Positions 17,970 through 27,051 of a stretch of DNA of 64,000 nucleotides are shown piece by piece. Location: NCBI GenBank assembly GCA_963728195.1, contig CAVSIX010000007.1, positions 362,411 through 426,410 on the forward strand, written 5' to 3'. The translations under genes and the position numbers were made by a program. This DNA comes from Sva-07 sp963728195. GTDB taxonomy: Bacteria; Actinomycetota; Acidimicrobiia; Acidimicrobiales; Ilumatobacteraceae. The notes below the pieces were generated by a model. The model was not told the DNA's origin. It made no database searches and saw only the letters and a list, made by a program, of their open reading frames with translations. Each line of letters opens with the position of its first letter. The stretch's first letter is position 1.

Positions 17970-19014
17970 TGGTCGCCGCCGCCGTGCCCGATGCGTCGGA
18001 GAGCGTCATGACGTCGCGGCGCGACGTCATGGTGGTCGGCTGGACCCGTCGAGGCGACCGTCTCGTCGAGTTGGCCGAGGAGATCGGAGGCGAGGCGCGG
18101 GTGATCTTCACGCCGCGACTGGCGGCGCGTCCCCTGATCGCCCTGCGGTATCTGTCGTGCGCTGCGCTGATGATCGCCCACCTGGCGCGGGACCGGCCGC
18201 GCATCGTCGTGGTGGTCAATCCGCCACTGTGGCCGGGCGTGATCGGCTGGGCGTACGCCCGCCTCACACGTGCCCGCTTCCTCCTCGACAGCCATCCGGG
18301 CGGTTTCGGCGCCCAGGGCCACACGGTCGAGCAACGTTTCCAATGGTTGCACCGCTTCCTCGTCGAGCGATCCGACGGCGTCCTGGTCGCGAGTCCACCC
18401 TGGGTCGACGTCGTCGAGTCGTGGGGTGGCCGGGCACGCGTGGTGCACGAGCCGCCGCGCGACCGGGGGATCGTCGTCGGCGATCGTCCGTCGACGGAGG
18501 ACGCCCGACGACCGGTGGTGCTGTTCGTGTGCATCTTCGCACCGGACGAGCCGGTCGCCGAGTGCTCGAAGCGGCCCGCTCGCGCCCGGACTGCGACTGG
18601 TGGATCACCGGTGACCCCTCCAAAGCGCCCGCAGACGTGTTGGCCGGCGCCCCGTCCAACGTCCGTCTGACCGGCTACCTCGGCCCCGAGGAGTTCGACG
18701 CCGCACTGGCTCGCGCCGACGTCGTACTCGCATTGACCACCGAGCCCACGTCGGTGATGCGCGCCGCCTTCGAAGCGGTCGACGCCCGCCGTCCCCTGGT
18801 GGTCAGCGACTACTCCGCCGTGACGGACACGTTCCCGTATGCCACGCCCACCGCCAACGACGGCCCATCGATCGCAACAGCGGTGAGCCGCGTCGTCGAC
18901 GACCTCGACACCGCCAGGACGACCACCGAGCTCGCCCATCGCCACCATGCTGAGCGTTGGGACCGCCAGTTGGCGGAGCTGTGCGATCTCATCGACGGGG
19001 GCCGCACGGGGTGA
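17969..19014 (+). pseudogene. Glycosyltransferase family 4, broken by a one-base frameshift
   Basis: The gene opens at an ATGA overlap with the previous stop and encodes a GT4/GT-B protein. The N-terminal half reads RRDVMVVGW, VVVNPPLWPGVIGWAYARLTRARFLLDSHPGGFG and VVLFVCIFAPDEP. At about 18562 the sensible protein jumps to another frame: VAE continues as VLEAARSRPDCDWWITGDPSK, then the nucleotide-binding C-terminal half (RLTGYLGPEEFDAALARADVVLALT). Restoring one G (GAG-GTG in place of GAGTG) gives an uninterrupted 348-residue protein ending at 19014, whose stop overlaps the next start. As written the product would end at 18670. One missing G in a G pair fits either sequence error or a recent mutation. 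Confidence 0.85.
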
Positions 19015-20468
19015 TGACCACCGAGACCGATCTGCCACGTGCGGCGACCACGTCGCACGGAGACACCCACGACACCTCGCGCCCGCCACACCCGGCGCTG
19101 GTGGTCGCCGGCGTCGCCGTCCTGACACTGATCGTCTCGGCCGCCATGGTGATCGGACCGGTCACGGGAGTCGCCCTCGCCGTCCTCGGCGGGGTCGCCC
19201 TCGTCGTCCTGACGCGACCGGCCACTGCGGTGTTGGTGGTGACGGCGCTGGTTCCGGTGACGTCGGGTATCGCGCGCGGCTACCCGGTGCCCGGCCTCCG
19301 GGTGTCCGAGGTGCTGGTCGTCGCCGTGCTCGGAACCGTCCTGGTGACCGGATGGAACGGATGGCGTCCACGGTGGTCGGCACTCGAATGGGGCACGCTC
19401 GGCTACACCGTCGCCACCGTCGTGTTCGCCTCGGCCGGGGCGGCGGCCAACGCGATGAGCGTGGGACCGGGCACGTTGTTCGCCTTGCTGCTCCCGGTGC
19501 AGTTCCTGCTCCTGAGTCGCGTCACGAGCGTCACGCTGACCACCTATGCGCTGCGCCGTACCGCCTTGCGCCTCATCTTGACGGCGAGCGTGCCGGTCAG
19601 TCTGATCGCCCTCTTGCAGTACCTCGACGTCGGTCCCGTCCGCAGCATGATCGTCGAGCTCACCGGATCCGAGAACTTCGCCCGAGCCCAGGAACTCGGC
19701 TTCGCAGCACGGGCGACCGGCCCGTTCGACCACTGGCACGTGCTGGCGGGGTACCTGCTTCCCGTCGTCCTCCTCGGTGTGGCGTTGCTCTTCGACCGCA
19801 CCCAGCAGATCATGTCGACGGCGGGCATCGCCGTCTGTGTCGGTGCATCGGTCGTCGCCATGACGCTCACGTTCACGTTCACGACGGCGTTCGGCCTGCT
19901 CGCCGGCGTCTCGCTCATCGCCGCCCGGGCCGGGCGACTCGGCGGACTGCTCAAGATCGTCGCCATCGCCGCAGTGGTGCTCGGCGGATTCCTCGGGCCG
20001 TCGATCGGCGAGCGGGTCTCCGAACAGTTCGACTCGCGCGCCGGCCGCGACCGCGCGTCGTTCGTGCCCGAGACGCTCGACTACCGCTTCGAAGTGTGGC
20101 AGGACGAGTACCTTCCTGCCGTCGCCGAGAGCCCGGTGCTCGGCTATGGGCCGGAGCTTCCCGACTCGATCACGTGGGTGTACAGCGAATCGATGTACCT
20201 CAGCCTGCAACTGCTCGGCGGCCTGCCGCTCGTGCTGGCCTTCGGCGCACTCGTGTGGACGTTCTTCGCGTCGATGGCGCCGGGTCAACGGTCGGCTGAT
20301 CCATCGGTGCAGGCACCGGCGCGCGCCGTGATCGCCGTGACGATCGTCCTCATTCCCATGCACGCCATCTTCCCCTACTTCGCGAGCCCGGGCCTGCCCC
20401 ACCTCGTGTGGCTTCTCGCCGGCGTCGCACTCGGCGGTCGATGGGCAGAACAGGAGCAACTCAGATGA
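19014..20468 (+). CDS. Wzy-like O-antigen/exopolysaccharide polymerase (O-antigen ligase superfamily)
   Basis: A 484-residue integral membrane protein with about ten to twelve hydrophobic segments. The long soluble loop near residues 330-395 holds a family-typical RDRASFVPETLDYRFEVWQDEYLP and SPVLGYGPELPDS, matching the periplasmic loop of WaaL/Wzy proteins. A second diagnostic stretch is ATGPFDHWHVLAGYLLP. Predicted to join lipid-linked repeat units on the outer face of the membrane. The ATG at 19014 overlaps the stop of the GT4 gene by one base. Together with the Wzz-like protein (22855) and flippase (31123) this forms a Wzx/Wzy-type export set. Confidence 0.82.
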   Translation: MTTETDLPRAATTSHGDTHDTSRPPHPALVVAGVAVLTLIVSAAMVIGPVTGVALAVLGGVALVVLTRPATAVLVVTALVPVTSGIARGYPVPGLRVSEVLVVAVLGTVLVTGWNGWRPRWSALEWGTLGYTVATVVFASAGAAANAMSVGPGTLFALLLPVQFLLLSRVTSVTLTTYALRRTALRLILTASVPVSLIALLQYLDVGPVRSMIVELTGSENFARAQELGFAARATGPFDHWHVLAGYLLPVVLLGVALLFDRTQQIMSTAGIAVCVGASVVAMTLTFTFTTAFGLLAGVSLIAARAGRLGGLLKIVAIAAVVLGGFLGPSIGERVSEQFDSRAGRDRASFVPETLDYRFEVWQDEYLPAVAESPVLGYGPELPDSITWVYSESMYLSLQLLGGLPLVLAFGALVWTFFASMAPGQRSADPSVQAPARAVIAVTIVLIPMHAIFPYFASPGLPHLVWLLAGVALGGRWAEQEQLR

Positions 20469-21553
20469 GCCAGACCGACGAGCACGTCACCGACACCGTC
20501 TCCCTCCGAGCCGACACCGTCTCCGACGGAGAGGACACCGACCGAACACCGGGTCGTCCCGCGTTCCGCCACCGGCCACTGCGGACGTCGGTCGTGATGA
20601 TCACGCACAATCGGCGGCACCTCCTCGAGCGACACCTGCCGATCCTGTTGCGCGACCCGGCCGCCACCGAGGTGATCGTCGTCAACGACGGCTCACGCGA
20701 CGGCACCGCTGCGTTCCTCTCGGAGTTGGCGAACCACCATCCGCACCTGATTGCCGTCAACATCCCGAACGGTGGCATGGACAACGCCCGTCGCACCGGT
20801 GTCGACCGCGCCACGGGGGACCTCCTCGTGTTGATGGACGACGACGTCGAGCCCACCGAGTCGATGATCACCCAACACGTCCGTCAACACGATCAGGGTG
20901 ACGTCGACGACGTCGTGGTCGTCGGCTACATGCCGATCGGTGACAGCGCCCACAGCGGACTGAACCTGGCCACGGCCGCCTATGCGCTCGACTACGAGAG
21001 CGTCATGACGCGCTACGAACGCGACCCACGACGAATTCTCTTCGACCTCTGGAACGGTCATGTCTCACTGCCACGAGACGCGTATCTGCGCGCTCGCGAC
21101 GGTGACGACACATGGCCTCGGGAAGCGTTCTTCGAAGATCGCCACCTCGGGTTGCAACTCCACCGCCTCGGCCTCGTCGGCCGGTTCGATCGTGAGCTCA
21201 AGGCATACCACCGCCACGCCGCCGACCTGGGCAGCTTCCGCCGCAACGCACGCTCGATGGGCTACGGCGACCGCCTACTCCACGAACGCCATCCCGATCT
21301 TCTCGGGCCGTACGACCCAGCAGAGTGGGTCGAGGACCTCGCCCTGCCCGTGCGATGGGTCGTCCGGCTCGGCGATCTACCCGGCGCCGAGGTGCTGACC
21401 GCACTGCTCGAGCGGGCCGCCGAGCTGGCCGACCGAGCCGGTTGGAACCGGCTGGCCGACCGTACGGCGCGACTGATGCGGCGAATCGAGCTGCGCATCG
21501 GCGCCCGTCACCGCGCGCATGACGCACGCAAGGGTCGCGGCCATGGGCACTGA
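20465..21553 (+). CDS. Glycosyltransferase family 2
   Basis: A 362-residue soluble GT-A enzyme. After about 45 polar residues comes TSVVMITHNRRHLLERHLP, VIVVNDGSRDGTAAFL and the divalent-metal motif LMDDDVEPTE; the acceptor half includes the ED region FFEDRHLGLQLHRLG, as in rhamnosyl- or galactofuranosyltransferase-like GT2 proteins. The ATG at 20465 overlaps the polymerase stop (ATGA) and follows AGGAGC. The C-terminus is basic and helical and may touch the membrane. Probably adds one residue to the lipid-linked repeat unit. Confidence 0.85.
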   Translation: MSQTDEHVTDTVSLRADTVSDGEDTDRTPGRPAFRHRPLRTSVVMITHNRRHLLERHLPILLRDPAATEVIVVNDGSRDGTAAFLSELANHHPHLIAVNIPNGGMDNARRTGVDRATGDLLVLMDDDVEPTESMITQHVRQHDQGDVDDVVVVGYMPIGDSAHSGLNLATAAYALDYESVMTRYERDPRRILFDLWNGHVSLPRDAYLRARDGDDTWPREAFFEDRHLGLQLHRLGLVGRFDRELKAYHRHAADLGSFRRNARSMGYGDRLLHERHPDLLGPYDPAEWVEDLALPVRWVVRLGDLPGAEVLTALLERAAELADRAGWNRLADRTARLMRRIELRIGARHRAHDARKGRGHGH

Positions 21554-22745
21554 CCGCCGCATCGCAGCACTCCTCGTCGCCTTGACGATGATCGCTGCCG
21601 CCTGCTCCGAGGGCGATGACGATTCCACTGCGCCGCCGCTCGCAGAGACACACGCCGACGACGGCACCGTCCCGAGCGGGGACGAGGGTCGCGCCGTCGA
21701 CGGCCCCGGAAACACCGCCCCCAGCGACACCGGCGTCGCCACCATCCCGATGCCCGACGACATCGAGGCTCAGGTGCGCGTCGAGGGCAACCAACTGGTG
21801 GACAACAGCGGCGAGCGCGTCGTGCTGTTGGGCTCGACGCTCTACCTGTTGCCGTTCTATCTGTCCGACGGATGGATCGACTGGCCGGTGATGGTCGAGT
21901 CGCGCCGGAACATCGAGCAACTCGACGCCATCCTCGACCGCATGGCAGAACTGGGTTTCGACACCATCCGGGTTCCGCTCGGCACCGAAGCCTGGACCGA
22001 GTACATCTATCCGTTGACGACCGAGGAGTGGCTCGAGCGAGTCGAACGCATCGTCGCCGAAGCCGCCGAGCGCAACATCTACGTGATGTTCACCTGGTGG
22101 GATGCACTCACCAGGGGAAGTGAATGGCCGCAGCGGTACGAGGAGTCGTTCCGGTTCATGCGCGCGGTCCACGAACGGGTCGGCGACGAGTCCAACGTGA
22201 TGATCGAGCCGATGAACGAACCGCGCCAGATCACCTGGGACGAGTGGGTCGACGCCACGTCGGCGACCGTGCGGTTCTGGCGCGAGGAGCTCGGCTACGA
22301 AGGCGTCCTCGTGCTCGACACGATCGACTGGTCGTGGTCGTTCGACCCCGACGTCGCCGACGAACTGCTCGACCTGGACGCCGAGCTGCTCGGCGAGCCG
22401 AACCTGATGTTCGCGATCCATCGCTATGCCAACGACCGGACCTGCTTCTGCGACGACGAACTCGCACAGTGGGAACGCACCGTCGGTCAGCACGTCGACG
22501 ACTACCCGATCGTCGTCACCGAGGTCGGCAACGTCAACGAAGGGTTCCCGCCGCAGCCGCAGTGGGTCGATCAGTTCGTCGAACACCTCGTCACCGACGG
22601 GATCGACAGCGGACTCAACGGAGTGTTGGCCTTCACATGGCGCTGGCAGGACGAGAACTCGATGACCGAGTCGGACAGCGTGACGCTCACGTCCTTCGGC
22701 AACCGGATCATCGACCTGCTGATGAGCCGATCGGAGCCGTCATGA
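21543..22745 (+). CDS. GH5-family glycoside hydrolase lipoprotein
   Basis: A 400-residue exported lipoprotein. The signal has a hydrophobic core and a lipobox-like IAAAC with Cys21. A Thr/Pro/Asp-rich spacer runs to about residue 70. The catalytic domain has the GH5 acid/base Glu226 in EPMNEPR and nucleophile Glu327 in VVTEVGN, with FTWWDAL and AFTWRWQDE around the active site. It lies inside the glycan operon, so it probably edits or releases the product, as glycosidases do in other exopolysaccharide loci. The ATG at 21543 has AAGGG upstream and lies inside the end of the GT2 gene; an ATG at 21519 is in frame but lacks a ribosome site. Confidence 0.85.
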   Translation: MGTDRRIAALLVALTMIAAACSEGDDDSTAPPLAETHADDGTVPSGDEGRAVDGPGNTAPSDTGVATIPMPDDIEAQVRVEGNQLVDNSGERVVLLGSTLYLLPFYLSDGWIDWPVMVESRRNIEQLDAILDRMAELGFDTIRVPLGTEAWTEYIYPLTTEEWLERVERIVAEAAERNIYVMFTWWDALTRGSEWPQRYEESFRFMRAVHERVGDESNVMIEPMNEPRQITWDEWVDATSATVRFWREELGYEGVLVLDTIDWSWSFDPDVADELLDLDAELLGEPNLMFAIHRYANDRTCFCDDELAQWERTVGQHVDDYPIVVTEVGNVNEGFPPQPQWVDQFVEHLVTDGIDSGLNGVLAFTWRWQDENSMTESDSVTLTSFGNRIIDLLMSRSEPS

Positions 22746-22854
22746 CGAGCGTCACCATCAGGATTGGTCACCGGAGACGTCGGGTAACTCTGCGACCGCG
22801 AGGCCAGACGCCCTGCACCGACCGAGTCCACACTCGACGAAACCGAGGCAGATC

Positions 22855-24054
22855 ATGAAGTCAATTCGACACACCCTGGGCCGCCGCTGGTGGTTGCTCG
22901 TGCTCGCCCCGGCCCTCACGCTCGGCGCAACACTGTTCGTGCTTCCCGAACCGACCGCCGAGTACCAGGCGACGGCGATCCTCTTCGTTCCCTCGGGCGC
23001 CGGACAGGACGGTCCCGGCGGCGCCAACGAGGCCGGCCGTCTCGCTCAGCAGTACACCCAGTTGATTCCTGCTGACCAGCGCATCATGCGCAGCGTCGCG
23101 GAATCCTTGGACGTCGACCTCGCGACCGCACACGCCGACCTGCAGTTGCGGGTGATCCCGGACTCGTCGCTCATCGAGGTCAGCTTCTCCGGCGACACCG
23201 AAGCCGAAGCGATCGCCGGGCGCGATGCCCTCGTCGATGCCGTCACCGAAGGCGTGGTCGACGAACCCCTGGCCACGAACGATCCGCTGACGAACCCGCC
23301 GCTCGTCGGCCCGGTGACGAACGGACCCGCTCTCGCAGGCGCGACGCCGACCGACCGCAACGCCATCCCGCCCGACTTCCTGCAGGTCATCAGCCGTGAC
23401 GTCTCCGCGACGGAAGGGACGTCCGGATCCGTGGCGCTCGCCGTCGCCGCCCTGATCGGCGGCATCGTCATCGGCGTCGCCGGAGCGATCGCGCTCGAAC
23501 GCACCGACGTGCGCGTCGACGACATCGAACTCGCGGTGCGTCGCACCGGCGTGCCGGGTTCGGACCTCGACGACATGCCGGATCAGTCGGTCGCCGTCCT
23601 CCTGCGACACTGGGCCGATCACGGTTCGACGAATCAGGTCGACACCGCCCTCTTGGGCGTCGAACGCGACAGCCACGCCACGACCACCTCGGCCGCTCGA
23701 CGCCTCGAGCGCGTGCAGCAGAGTGCGATGGGGAAGAGCCGTCGAGCCGGAGAACGACCCAACGCAAAAACGAGCCGGCAGGACCCGAATCTCGTCATCC
23801 GCGTCGGTGGGGCACCAGGCACGGTGGAATCGGGCGAATGGGTCGCCACCGACTGCACGGTCACCGTGCTGGTCGTGCCCCGTGGCACGCGCCTGCGCAA
23901 CGTCGACGAGGCGACGTCGGCACTCCGGCAGCTCGATCTCGGGCCGACGTGGCTGCTGCTGACCGACCGGGCACCCCGCGGCGACAAGAAGGCTGAACTC
24001 GATCGTGAGCCGGCGACCGCGACCCCCCTGCACGACGCCCCGGTGGTCTCGTGA
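22855..24054 (+). CDS. Wzz-like chain-length/co-polymerase protein with degenerate kinase-like tail
   Basis: A 399-residue protein of the polysaccharide co-polymerase (PCP) type. A first membrane helix (about residues 11-31) is followed by an extracytoplasmic domain with Wzz-type sequence (EYQATAILFVPS, LAQQYTQLI, VSFSGDTEAEA) and a second helix near 190-212. The last ~180 residues are cytoplasmic and end with TVTVLVVPRGTRLRNVDEA and LDLGPTWLLLTDRA, which resemble the end of a bacterial tyrosine kinase (CpsD-like), but no Walker A or Tyr cluster is present. Expected to steer polymer length together with the Wzy-like protein. A 109-bp gap precedes it, one of only two real gaps in the operon. 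The ATG at 22855 has a weak GAGG. Confidence 0.72.
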   Translation: MKSIRHTLGRRWWLLVLAPALTLGATLFVLPEPTAEYQATAILFVPSGAGQDGPGGANEAGRLAQQYTQLIPADQRIMRSVAESLDVDLATAHADLQLRVIPDSSLIEVSFSGDTEAEAIAGRDALVDAVTEGVVDEPLATNDPLTNPPLVGPVTNGPALAGATPTDRNAIPPDFLQVISRDVSATEGTSGSVALAVAALIGGIVIGVAGAIALERTDVRVDDIELAVRRTGVPGSDLDDMPDQSVAVLLRHWADHGSTNQVDTALLGVERDSHATTTSAARRLERVQQSAMGKSRRAGERPNAKTSRQDPNLVIRVGGAPGTVESGEWVATDCTVTVLVVPRGTRLRNVDEATSALRQLDLGPTWLLLTDRAPRGDKKAELDREPATATPLHDAPVVS

Positions 24055-25865
24055 ACGCGCCTGCTCTCACACTCTTGCGCCGCACCAGTGCACTGGCTGC
24101 CGTGAAGCGGCTGGTCGACGGTTGGCGACGGATGCGACCCTTCGTCGGCATCTCCCGGCTGCAGCTCGCTGCGCTGGTGATCGCGTCACTCGCCGCCGGC
24201 CTCGTCGAGGCATCTCTGCTCGCCCTGATCGCCACGGTCGGGACGGCGCTCGGCACCGGTGAGGACCAGCTGAGCATCGATCTCGGCCTCGTCGACATGC
24301 ACATCAGCCTGAACGGTGCGTTCATCGCCGGCTTCGCCCTCGCCGCAGCGCGAGCCGTCCTCAACGCCATCGCCGCCTATCTGCCGGCGGCCATGAGCGC
24401 CAATGCGATGGCGTCGCTGCGCGGGCAGCTCTTCGAGGCCTTCCTCGGGACGTCATGGCGAGTGCAGGCGACCGATCGCCTCGGCCACTTCGAGACCGTC
24501 ATGACCGGCCACGTCGGCAATGCGTCGATGGCCGTCGTGGCACTCGGCCAGGCGCTCAGCTCGTTGGCCATGTTCGTTGCGCTCCTGGTGATGGCCCTCA
24601 CGATCAGCCCGCCCACCGCGATCCTGCTCGGACTCCTGTCGATGTCGCTGTTCGTCGTCATGCGCCCGCTGTCGCGCCGGACCGGCGGCCACTCGCACGA
24701 ACTCAGTGCGCAGGCGACCGAGTACACGCAGATCTCACAGGAGATCGTCCGCCTCGCCGAGGAGACCCAGGTCTTCGGTGCCTCCGAGGCCTACCGTCGA
24801 CGCTTCACCGACCGGATCGAGCGGGTCAGGCTGCCGCTGCTTCGTACCCGATACCTCTCGCGCCTCGTGCCGGTCCTCTACCAGAGCTTGGCGCTGACGA
24901 TCCTGTTGCTCGCACTCTTCGTCGTGTCCCGCGCGACAGATGCGCCGCTCGCTTCGCTGACCGCAGTCGTGCTCCTCCTCGTCCGGTCGCTCGCCTACGG
25001 CCAGGAGCTGCAGGCCTCGTTCACGAAGATGCACGAACTGATGCCTTTCATGGACCGGGTTCGAGAGACGATCGACCGCTACCGGGCCACCCCCCGCCAG
25101 ACCGGCCCGGGGCCGCTGCCGGCGATCCGCCGGATCGGCATGTCCGACGTCGGCTTCTCCTACACCGGCACACCGGTGCTCCGCCACATCGATTTCGAGA
25201 TCGAGGCCGGAGAGGCGATCGGCATCGTCGGCCCATCGGGTGCGGGCAAGTCGACGCTGGTTCAGATCCTCCTGCGGCTGCGCGAACCCGATGTCGGGGC
25301 GCTCGTGGTGAACGACGACGTCGACGTGCGCGACGTCTCGCTGGCGGACTGGCAGCGCGCCGTCGCCTACGTGCCCCAGGCGCCGCAGCTGATGCACGGA
25401 ACGGTCACCGACAACATCCGGTACCACCGTCCCCACGTGACGTTCGACGACGTCGTACACGCTGCGCATCTGGCCCACGTGCACCAGGACATCATCGCCC
25501 TGCCCGACGGGTACGACACGGTGCTCGACGACCGCACCGCCCCGGTGTCGGGCGGCCAGAAGCAACGCCTGTGCCTTGCGCGCGCCCTCGCCGCACGCCC
25601 GTCGGTGCTGGTCCTCGACGAACCGACGAGTGCACTCGACGTGCGATCGGAGATGCTCGTCCAGCGATCACTCGAGTCGCTCAAGGGACACGTGACGATG
25701 TTCATGGTCGCACACCGGATGTCGACGCTGTTCATCTGCGACCGGGTGATGGTCGTCGTCGACGGGGCACTCGACGCACTCGACACACCCGAACACCTCC
25801 GCGAGTCGAACCCGTACTACCGGGACGCGATCGAACTCACCCAGCGACAGAGCGGCGCCGTGTGA
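24051..25865 (+). CDS. ABC transporter, MsbA/PglK-type exporter half-molecule
   Basis: A 604-residue fused permease-ATPase. The first ~345 residues hold about six membrane helices. The ATPase follows with Walker A GPSGAGKST (about residue 393), the Q-loop in AYVPQAPQLMHG, signature SGGQKQ (about 499), Walker B VLVLDEPT and the switch His (VAHRMS). It works as a homodimer. In a locus that also has a Wzx flippase it may flip a second lipid-linked substrate or export a glycolipid or small molecule. The start is a GTG forming a GTGA overlap with the Wzz-like gene's stop. Confidence 0.9.
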   Translation: MNAPALTLLRRTSALAAVKRLVDGWRRMRPFVGISRLQLAALVIASLAAGLVEASLLALIATVGTALGTGEDQLSIDLGLVDMHISLNGAFIAGFALAAARAVLNAIAAYLPAAMSANAMASLRGQLFEAFLGTSWRVQATDRLGHFETVMTGHVGNASMAVVALGQALSSLAMFVALLVMALTISPPTAILLGLLSMSLFVVMRPLSRRTGGHSHELSAQATEYTQISQEIVRLAEETQVFGASEAYRRRFTDRIERVRLPLLRTRYLSRLVPVLYQSLALTILLLALFVVSRATDAPLASLTAVVLLLVRSLAYGQELQASFTKMHELMPFMDRVRETIDRYRATPRQTGPGPLPAIRRIGMSDVGFSYTGTPVLRHIDFEIEAGEAIGIVGPSGAGKSTLVQILLRLREPDVGALVVNDDVDVRDVSLADWQRAVAYVPQAPQLMHGTVTDNIRYHRPHVTFDDVVHAAHLAHVHQDIIALPDGYDTVLDDRTAPVSGGQKQRLCLARALAARPSVLVLDEPTSALDVRSEMLVQRSLESLKGHVTMFMVAHRMSTLFICDRVMVVVDGALDALDTPEHLRESNPYYRDAIELTQRQSGAV

Positions 25866-25866
25866 C

Positions 25867-27051
25867 ATGGCTCGACCGACTCCAGATCACGTGCTCGCCC
25901 ACGGGCGACGAGTTGCGGCACGCCTTGCGCGCGCTGCGGTCACTCGCGGTCTCCCGCCACGGCTGACCGGCTATCGCGCACTGCCGCGCATCTCGGCGCT
26001 CGATCTCGAGCAGGTGGAGGTCGTCCACCCCGCGACCCGGGTCTCGAACCCGCTGCCCCGCAATGTCGCCGACCGCAACGACCTTCCCGACGACGCCGGC
26101 TGGTGGGGCTACTCGATGCGCGACGTGCCCGAACGCCACAGCGATCCCACTGCGATCGTCTCGGTCGGCCGTGCCACGATCGTGGGATACCGAGCTGGGA
26201 ACAGCGGCAACTACGTACCCGCCGTCGTCGCCTCCGGCGGGCGCACGGTCGAAGCGCGCGAACTGCGCTTCCGACCTGGGCACGCACGTGCGATGCGAGC
26301 GTCGGCGGAGGCGACGACGCAGCATCTGGACCGAGCGACCTGGATCCTCGAGCGCGTGTACCACAATCACTCACACTGGCTGACGGCCCACCTGCCGAAG
26401 CTCCTGCTCCTGCGCGAGCGCGGCGAACTCGACGACGTCGTGCTGCCCGACGAGCTCTCTCCGGCGATCCTCGACTCGATCCGGCGAGTCGGCATCGACC
26501 CCGACCGCTTCGGCCGGGTGGACCTGGATCGCCGGATCGACGTCGACGACCTCCGGCTGGTGGTCACCGACCGATTCCGTCCGGAACTGGCCCGGCTCAC
26601 ACGGCGAGCACTCACGTCGGCATCCGACGGTCCCTGCGGGCGCGCCATCTTCATCAGCCGGCGCCAAGCACCGTCGCGGCGCCTCGTCGACGAGGCGGAA
26701 CTGCTCGAACGGCTCCGACCGCTCGGCGTCGAAGCGGTCGTGATGGAAGAGCTCAGCTTCGACGAGCAGGTCGACCTCATGAACGACGCGTCGCTGATCG
26801 TGGGCCCGCACGGCGCAGGGCTCACGAACATGGTCGCCTGCCATCCGGGCACCGGCGTGGTCGAAATCGCCGACCCCTCGTTTCCCAATCCGAACTTCTA
26901 TGCGCTCGCCAGTGCGCTCGATCATCGCTACTCGATCGTCGCGGCCAGGTCGGTCGGCGACGGACCGCCCCTGTTCCGAGACCTGGTCGTCGACACGTCG
27001 GCCGCCGTCGACACCGTCGCTGGTGCACTCGCCCGCACGGAGGCATCGTGA
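25867..27051 (+). CDS. Glycosyltransferase family 61 (DUF563-like)
   Basis: A 394-residue protein of the GT61 family, better known in eukaryotes (plant xylan enzymes, EOGT) but common in bacterial capsule loci. The family core is visible: RVYHNHSHWL with the conserved His, FISRRQAPSRRLV, MEELSFDEQVDLMNDASLIVGPHGAGLTNM, where GPHGAGLTN is the signature. No signal or membrane helix is evident, so it is cytoplasmic. The ATG at 25867 lies one base after the ABC gene's stop. The linkage it forms cannot be inferred. Confidence 0.85.
   Translation: MARPTPDHVLAHGRRVAARLARAAVTRGLPPRLTGYRALPRISALDLEQVEVVHPATRVSNPLPRNVADRNDLPDDAGWWGYSMRDVPERHSDPTAIVSVGRATIVGYRAGNSGNYVPAVVASGGRTVEARELRFRPGHARAMRASAEATTQHLDRATWILERVYHNHSHWLTAHLPKLLLLRERGELDDVVLPDELSPAILDSIRRVGIDPDRFGRVDLDRRIDVDDLRLVVTDRFRPELARLTRRALTSASDGPCGRAIFISRRQAPSRRLVDEAELLERLRPLGVEAVVMEELSFDEQVDLMNDASLIVGPHGAGLTNMVACHPGTGVVEIADPSFPNPNFYALASALDHRYSIVAARSVGDGPPLFRDLVVDTSAAVDTVAGALARTEAS

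Noticed and set aside
26103..27047. Upstream extension of the triple glycosyltransferase frame into the GT61 gene
   Set aside because: That part is arginine-rich shadow sequence; the GTG at 27048 with GGAGG and a GTGA overlap is the convincing start.
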